From: Paracoccus yibinensis
GTDB taxonomy: Bacteria > Pseudomonadota > Alphaproteobacteria > Rhodobacterales > Rhodobacteraceae
DNA length: 42,911 bases
Assembly (NCBI RefSeq): GCF_030846195.1
Contig: NZ_JAVCWH010000018.1
Span: 1-42,911, forward strand
Direction of reading: 5' to 3'
A program made the translations under genes and the position numbers. The notes under the pieces were generated by a model. The model saw nothing but the letters and a program-made list of their open reading frames with translations. It was not told where the DNA came from and searched no databases. Shown here in pieces: positions 39,223-42,911 of the stretch. How positions within the stretch are numbered: position 1 is the first letter of the stretch; each line of letters begins with the position of its first letter.

Positions 39223-39990
39223 ATGGCAACTGTGCTTGGAATGATCAGCCGAAAAGGCGGCGCAGGGAAGTCAACTATAACTAAGCTCTTAGCCTCTGCC
39301 TTTGCCTTCACCGATCATAAATGCCTCATAATCGATTTGGACCCTAGCAAAGACATTGTGAACTGGTGGGTTACAGCGAATGAAACGGGCTACGCCGACA
39401 AGAACATTATTGTTCGCGCTCCGACCGATGCTGACGATCTATTCGATTTGGTCTCACGCTATGAGGATGAGGTCGAGTTCATCATAATCGACACAAAGGG
39501 CGAGGGTAGCTCTTGGGCAGTTGATCTAGCAAGTGTATCGGACGTTCTAATCGTTCCATGCATGAACGCTAAAGGTGATCGCGAACGCACCAAAGAAACA
39601 TTAGAATGGCATCAGGATTTGAAAAGGAGGGCTGAGAACCCGGACTCGATACCGCCTCTCAGGATTGTGCTTTCCAGAGTGAAGCCAAACCTTCTGACGC
39701 ACGTCCGGGGCAATCCGAAGCCAAAGGATCTAGCGGCACGTGAGTTTGAGCGCCATTACGAAATCATCGACCAGTTCAATCCTCTTGCCACGATGGTGCC
39801 AGAAAAGACGCAGTATCGTGAAATGGATGAACTAGGTCCATTGGGTGCTGTTCTGACCAAGTGCAGAGACAGCGAAGACAAAAACGAAAAGCTCAAGGCT
39901 TTTCACTTCGAGGCTGCTCTAGCTCACGCCATCACTCTTGTGAACAACATCTTCGACGACAGGAGAATGGGGGATATTCATGGCGCGTGA
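39223..39990 (+). CDS. virC1: ParA/MinD-type ATPase, VirC1-like
   Basis: The 255-residue protein has a deviant Walker A in SRKGGAGKSTITKL (Lys11, Lys16). It also has LIIDLDPSKDIVNWW and a Walker B-like EFIIIDTKGEGSSWAVDLAS. Length and the companion gene fit VirC1, which gathers relaxosomes at the cell pole and boosts strand processing, better than a partition ParA: the next gene lacks ParB features. GGAGCTAACGAA precedes the ATG. It overlaps virC2 by 11 bases. Confidence 0.8.
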   Translation: MATVLGMISRKGGAGKSTITKLLASAFAFTDHKCLIIDLDPSKDIVNWWVTANETGYADKNIIVRAPTDADDLFDLVSRYEDEVEFIIIDTKGEGSSWAVDLASVSDVLIVPCMNAKGDRERTKETLEWHQDLKRRAENPDSIPPLRIVLSRVKPNLLTHVRGNPKPKDLAAREFERHYEIIDQFNPLATMVPEKTQYREMDELGPLGAVLTKCRDSEDKNEKLKAFHFEAALAHAITLVNNIFDDRRMGDIHGA

Positions 39991-40693
39991 ACGCATCCGA
40001 ACCACCAGAGAAGATGCCACCGGCTTCGAGGAAGGGGTGACGGGTGTTCGCAAACCCACAATCCTCAAGCCCTTCAATAAGGATGCCTTGGAAGCATTCA
40101 ACAAGCGGAAGAAGGTCAGTGCAGCGCCTTCAGAACCGCACCCAAAGCTCTCAGGTTCACTTGAAACCGCCGTTCCTGATGTCAGCGAAAGCCTCCAGTT
40201 GCCAGCAGATAATACCCCTGTGCAACAGGAGTCGCTCCAGCAGGAACCGATCATGAGTGAGACCGAGACGGCACCCAAGGGTGCATCGGCTTCCACGGCT
40301 CCGGGCCTCGCAACGATAGTTCTTCCGCCCCGCGCTAAGAAGAACCGCGGAGTAAAAGTCGATGTGCGCCTCAGGCTGTTGGTCCGACAAGTGGAGCCCA
40401 TGAGGAAGATCGTGGAGAGGGGCATCGACCCTGGCGACGTGCTGCGAACTGCCTACAGCCGTCTTCCAGAAATCCGGATCGAACCTCGCTACATCCCACA
40501 AGTGCAGGAACCAAGTGGGCCTTCCGAGTGGAACTACCGCACCTCTGTCGCCGTGAAGAAGGAGATACTTCAGGCGATCCAGGATCAGGTTCTCAATGGT
40601 GCAGAGGCCCCGCGATCCAGTCTGATAGTCGGCCAGATCGAACGAGCTTGGTTCGCCTGCGTGGACGACACCATCAAGGAACTGTCGAAATGA
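39980..40693 (+). CDS. virC2: VirC2-like DNA-binding protein
   Basis: This is a 237-residue protein. An N-terminal region TGFEEGVTGVRKPTILKPFN precedes a low-complexity linker (about 35-110, rich in Pro, Ser, Glu). A C-terminal domain (about 115-235) has VDVRLRLLVRQVEPMRKIVE and YRTSVAVKKEILQAIQDQVL, compatible with the doubled ribbon-helix-helix fold of VirC2. VirC2 binds the overdrive enhancer near the T-DNA border in Agrobacterium. The label rests on partner, order and fold guess; identity is likely low. Confidence 0.6.
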   Translation: MARERIRTTREDATGFEEGVTGVRKPTILKPFNKDALEAFNKRKKVSAAPSEPHPKLSGSLETAVPDVSESLQLPADNTPVQQESLQQEPIMSETETAPKGASASTAPGLATIVLPPRAKKNRGVKVDVRLRLLVRQVEPMRKIVERGIDPGDVLRTAYSRLPEIRIEPRYIPQVQEPSGPSEWNYRTSVAVKKEILQAIQDQVLNGAEAPRSSLIVGQIERAWFACVDDTIKELSK

Positions 40694-41097
40694 AGCACAT
40701 GGCTCTTGCCGCTGCCTTCTGTCTGGTTGCCGTTCCTGCATCGGCTTGGGAGGAAGAAACCGATTTCAGGGGGCTTCATATCTACACCGCCTCCGGTGAC
40801 GGGATCTCCGCCACGGCCGTCTGTGATCCCGATGGTGCGTTCATTCCTCCGACCAACCACCTGAGCGTCACGCTCGACGGTGAACCGCTGGATGGGGAGT
40901 ATCTGATCAAGTCCCCGACACAGGCGCATCAAGGCAAGATGGTTTCCGGCTCCGCCGTCAGTCGCGATGGCGAAGACTGGAAGGGCCTCGTTGGCGTTTT
41001 GCGCAGTGGGTCGCAGATCGAGCTGACGGCAGACGGCAAGACCTTCCGGTTGGACACAGGCTCCGCGTTTCCGGTTTCATGTGGTGCTGAAGCCTGA
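40690..41097 (+). CDS. Secreted hypothetical protein of the virC operon, 135 aa
   Basis: The ATG overlaps the virC2 stop (AAATGA). A Sec signal peptide is evident (MKHMALAAAFCLVAVPASAW, cleavage after ASA). The mature domain of about 115 residues is beta-rich (DFRGLHIYTASGDGISATAV, LRSGSQIELTADGKTFRLDT) with two Cys. Family not recognised. A periplasmic protein in an operon for DNA processing is unexpected; it could take part in entry exclusion, in recipient-surface modification or in T4SS gating. Confidence 0.65.
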   Translation: MKHMALAAAFCLVAVPASAWEEETDFRGLHIYTASGDGISATAVCDPDGAFIPPTNHLSVTLDGEPLDGEYLIKSPTQAHQGKMVSGSAVSRDGEDWKGLVGVLRSGSQIELTADGKTFRLDTGSAFPVSCGAEA

Positions 41098-41482
41098 AAA
41101 CCTCCGAGGCAGGCGGCCTTGCGTGGCCGGATCGGAATTGTCCACCCGTGGCAGACCCTTGCCACGGGCTTGCAGCCTACGAACGGAACGTGCCCCCACA
41201 GAGCGAAGGGACGTGAGTAGGCTGTGGTCAATTCCGGCAGTGATCGGGGCTATGTCTGCCGCCATACCGCGGCACAAAAGGAACCCTTGGGGCAACCCTA
41301 CGTTGAACGACACTCCCTCCCTGAGTCTCGCCCCGCCCGAAAGGGCGGGGCTTCTTCATGGGCTGACGGCGCAGCCGTCTCCGCATCGCCGCGCACGCGG
41401 CTCCCGCGCGGATAGCGCAGGGCCAGGCGGGGCGGGGCCGGCTCGACGGCTCCGCCCCGCCTGGTCAATCAGATCGACAAGG
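41098..41482. other. Gene-free stretch with a plus-strand terminator
   Basis: No convincing gene on either strand. It contains the hairpin GCCCCGCCC-GAAA-GGGCGGGGC (41330-41351) followed by TTCTT, which would end the virC operon. The first 230 bases show nothing identifiable. The rest is very GC-rich, in the style of the DNA that surrounds the minus-strand accessory operons. Confidence 0.5.
41330..41356 (+). terminator. Terminator after the virC operon
   Basis: A 9-bp perfect stem with a GAAA tetraloop is followed by TTCTT on the plus strand, about 230 bases past the last virC-operon gene. The loop type and T-rich tail favour an intrinsic terminator. Confidence 0.6.
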
Positions 41483-41506
41483 AAAAGCCCCCGCTGCTGC
41501 GGGGGC
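41483..41506 (-). terminator. Terminator of the ardC operon
   Basis: GCCCCCGC (41487-41494) pairs with GCGGGGGC (41499-41506) around TGCT. On the minus strand the stem is followed by TTTT, only 7 bases beyond the stop of the 55-aa gene. Confidence 0.75.
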
Positions 41507-41512
41507 CGGGTG

Positions 41513-41680
41513 TCAGATCGCGCCGATAAACCGCTCTCCGCGCGTGGGGTGCATTTCGTAAATCAGAACCTCGATGCCGAGGCGGGCGGCGCGGCGTCGG
41601 CCGCGCAGCTCCGCTTCCGCCAAGGTCGCGCAGATGATGGGCAGGTCATCGGGGTCGTCCCGGATCTCGTAGGTGGTCAC
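41513..41680 (-). CDS. Small hypothetical protein, 55 aa (GTG start)
   Basis: The frame starts with GTG overlapping the stop of the 59-aa gene (GTGA), with CAGGAG seven bases upstream. The protein is VTTYEIRDDPDDLPIICATL, then an Arg-rich helix (AELRGRRRAARLGIEV) and an end ERFIGAI. It looks like a small soluble accessory protein. It is the last member of the ardC operon, just before a terminator. Family not recognised. Confidence 0.65.
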   Translation of the reverse strand: MTTYEIRDDPDDLPIICATLAEAELRGRRRAARLGIEVLIYEMHPTRGERFIGAI

Positions 41681-41856
41681 AAGGAAACTCCTGGCTTAAG
41701 ATTTCCGACAGCATTCAGCCAGCCGCGCGCCTTGGCGCAATCCATGCAGATGCAGGTTCCGGCTCCCTCGACCACGACCGGCGCGAGATAGACCAAGGGG
41801 TTGCTCCTGCCGCATTTGCGGCAGGACAGGGCGGGCAGGGGGTGGGGGCCGCTCAT
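41677..41856 (-). CDS. Small zinc-ribbon-like protein, 59 aa
   Basis: The start ATG overlaps the ardC stop (ATGA). The protein holds two CxxC pairs, CRKCG (12-15) and CICMDC (36-40), which fit a zinc ribbon or knuckle, and a hydrophobic LVYLAPVVVEG between them. Its stop overlaps the next start (GTGA). Possible role in nucleic-acid binding next to ArdC; inferred from the metal motif only. Confidence 0.65.
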   Translation of the reverse strand: MSGPHPLPALSCRKCGRSNPLVYLAPVVVEGAGTCICMDCAKARGWLNAVGNLKPGVSL

Positions 41857-42743
41857 GCGGCCGCCCCTTCTTCCTTCTCGGCGGGCTTGCCTTTTGCCAG
41901 CCATTCGGCGGCCTTCTGCGCCTCGCTGGCGGCTTTGAAAATCAGCCGCTTGTCATCCTTCAGGGCGCGCAGCCAGCTTTGGACATATGCGCCGGACTGG
42001 TCAAAATCGGGGGTCAGGCCAAGCCGGGCGCAAGTCATGCAGTTGCCAATCTCGGCAATCAGTTCCTCGAAGGCATAAGCCTTGCGGTCGTTGAAGCGGG
42101 CAAAGCGGTCAAGGCGGCTCTTGTGTCCCGTCCAGTGCGTGGCCTCGTGGGCAAGCGTGGCATAGTAGCCTGCGGCGCTGTGGAACGTCGCAATCGGCGG
42201 CATGTGGATGAAGTCGTCGGCGGGGTTGTAGAAGGCTTGCGGCTCGTCGCTGGTGCGAATGTCCGCGCCGGTGGCTGCGAAAAATGCGTCAAGGGCGGGG
42301 TCGGCCTCGGTGCCAAGGTCGCGGGCAGGCTCGGCCGGGGTGCCATAGTATTCGGCGGGCAGGCCGTCGATCTGCTCGGCGTTAAACACGCGGTAGGCTT
42401 TCAGGTAGGGCAGGCGGCGTTCCTCGCCCGTTTCCGCGTCCTCGCGCTCGAAGGTGCCGTATTTCACGACGGTGGACGATTTCTCGCCCTTGCGGACCTG
42501 ACCGCCTGCCTCCTGGGCCTGCTTGTAGGTGAACCAGCGGGGGGCGCGGTAGCCCTTGGCGTCAGCGGCAAGCCACAACATCAGGACGTTGATACCGGAA
42601 TAGGGTTCGCCATTGCTCCGCAGCGGGAAAGGGGCGCCGCCCTTGTCGCCGGTCCACGGCTTGCGCCATGCCGGGGTGCCTGCTTTGAGGCTGGCAATGA
42701 TGCTGTCGGTGACGTGGGCGTAGAGGTCGAACTTGTCAGCCAT
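41853..42743 (-). CDS. ardC: Antirestriction protein ArdC
   Basis: The 296-residue protein has the N-terminal ssDNA-binding ArdC domain (FDLYAHVTDSIIASLKAGTP, PWTGDKGGAPFPLRSNGEPYSG, INVLMLWLA) and a C-terminal metalloprotease-like domain. The latter has zinc motif HEATH (His199, Glu200, His203) and a downstream Glu near 226 (FEELIAEIGN). ArdC proteins bind single-stranded DNA and shield incoming plasmid from restriction enzymes early in conjugation. The leader repeat (copy 3) supplies the Shine-Dalgarno GGAGAG nine bases before the ATG. First gene of a three-gene operon. Confidence 0.95.
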   Translation of the reverse strand: MADKFDLYAHVTDSIIASLKAGTPAWRKPWTGDKGGAPFPLRSNGEPYSGINVLMLWLAADAKGYRAPRWFTYKQAQEAGGQVRKGEKSSTVVKYGTFEREDAETGEERRLPYLKAYRVFNAEQIDGLPAEYYGTPAEPARDLGTEADPALDAFFAATGADIRTSDEPQAFYNPADDFIHMPPIATFHSAAGYYATLAHEATHWTGHKSRLDRFARFNDRKAYAFEELIAEIGNCMTCARLGLTPDFDQSGAYVQSWLRALKDDKRLIFKAASEAQKAAEWLAKGKPAEKEEGAAA

Positions 42744-42746
42744 TTG

Positions 42747-42911
42747 TGGCTCTCCTTTAGCGACGGGGCGGCCGGGTCTTCTGCCCGTTCCGCCGATGGG
42801 CGAGCCTTCCTGTTCTGATTTCTGAAAGGCCCATGCCTTTCGGAAAGCAGAGCGGGGAGGGCGCAGCCCTGCCCGTGGCCCCGGCCGAGACTGTCAAGGG
42901 GTCGGGAAGGC
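42747..42911 (-). repeat. Leader repeat, copy 3, cut by window end
   Basis: The 165 bases before ardC appear identical to those of copy 1 (1724-1888), including the hairpin and the TTGACA on the minus strand. They differ from copy 2 at the same few positions that separate copy 1 from copy 2. The copy continues beyond the window. Confidence 0.9.

Noticed and set aside
39223..40693. Plasmid partition operon parA-parB with centromere
   Set aside because: The second protein lacks ParB boxes and resembles VirC2 in layout, and the locus sits beside oriT and the relaxase genes. Partition remains an alternative for the repeat array.
1..42911. The window as a complete circular plasmid
   Set aside because: Joining base 42911 to base 1 would break leader copy 3 and continue the DUF4942 frame into non-coding leader sequence. 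No replication initiator of the main plasmid is recognised either.
1..42911. tRNA, rRNA or riboswitch genes
   Set aside because: No cloverleaf-like or rRNA-like sequence was noticed on reading; a covariance-model scan was not possible.

Overview
The window looks like a piece of a conjugative plasmid from an alphaproteobacterium of the Rhodobacterales, most likely Paracoccus or a close relative. The reasons are high GC content with strongly GC-ending codons in most genes, an alphaproteobacterial SOS box (GTTC-N7-GTTC) in front of umuDC, and a VirB/VirD-type transfer system. It also carries the accessory genes usual on such plasmids (ArdC, DUF3768, DUF4942, a ParB-like protein). No replication or partition locus of the host plasmid is recognised, so the window is probably only part of it. 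The two ends do not join into a sensible circle.

Layout. (1) 1-8366 is mostly minus strand and holds two operons of small plasmid genes: 85 aa / 157 aa / 54 aa / DUF4942, and DUF3768 / 36 aa / ParB-like / 68 aa. Between them lies a plus-strand defence patch (VapBC and an Abi_C abortive-infection protein). (2) 9252-11354 is an AT-richer, probably foreign gene for a GHKL ATPase fused to a PD-(D/E)XK-like nuclease, a good candidate anti-phage or restriction factor. (3) 11461-13213 is SOS-controlled umuDC. (4) 13308-13420 is a very long perfect inverted repeat. (5) 13578-16570 is an alcohol/aldehyde dehydrogenase cargo (DUF779, adhP, ald). It abuts a truncated AT-rich gene, a serine resolvase and a replication-like protein, and reads like a patchwork of mobile DNA. 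(6) 19220-22093 holds two small secreted proteins and a LuxR/LuxI quorum-sensing pair with a lux-box-like palindrome. (7) 22263-33769 is one long virB operon in the order hypothetical, B1, B2, B3, B4, lipoprotein, second lytic transglycosylase, B5, B8, B9, B10, B11, 171 aa, B6. (8) 33831-38524 is the converging virD4, virD2-type relaxase and virD1/mobC-like operon. (9) 38525-39222 is a non-coding DNA-processing region: a 19-bp inverted repeat, a nic-like heptamer and about 280 bp of degenerate 13-bp tandem repeats. (10) 39223-41097 is virC1, virC2 and a secreted protein. (11) 41513-42743 is a minus-strand ardC operon.

The most interesting pattern is a non-coding leader that occurs three times (1724-2400, 8370-9035, 42747-42911). 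Each copy sits upstream of a separate minus-strand operon of plasmid-establishment or anti-defence type genes and runs up to the ribosome binding site. Copies 1 and 3 look identical over about 165 bases. Together with the oriT-like region, whose inferred transferred strand would be the template of these operons, this suggests a family of repeated leading-region promoters. They could be single-stranded promoters like F-plasmid Frpo, firing as the plasmid enters a recipient. A second notable pattern is a short tail motif (AQE..FMDF..PDL type) shared by three otherwise different T4SS proteins.

How it works together, by inference: quorum sensing next to virB may set when transfer happens. VirD1/VirD2 with VirC1/VirC2 would process oriT, VirD4 would hand the DNA to the VirB channel, and the leader-driven operons would protect the incoming DNA. 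VapBC, Abi_C and the GHKL nuclease would defend the established plasmid and host, with UmuDC and the dehydrogenases as cargo.
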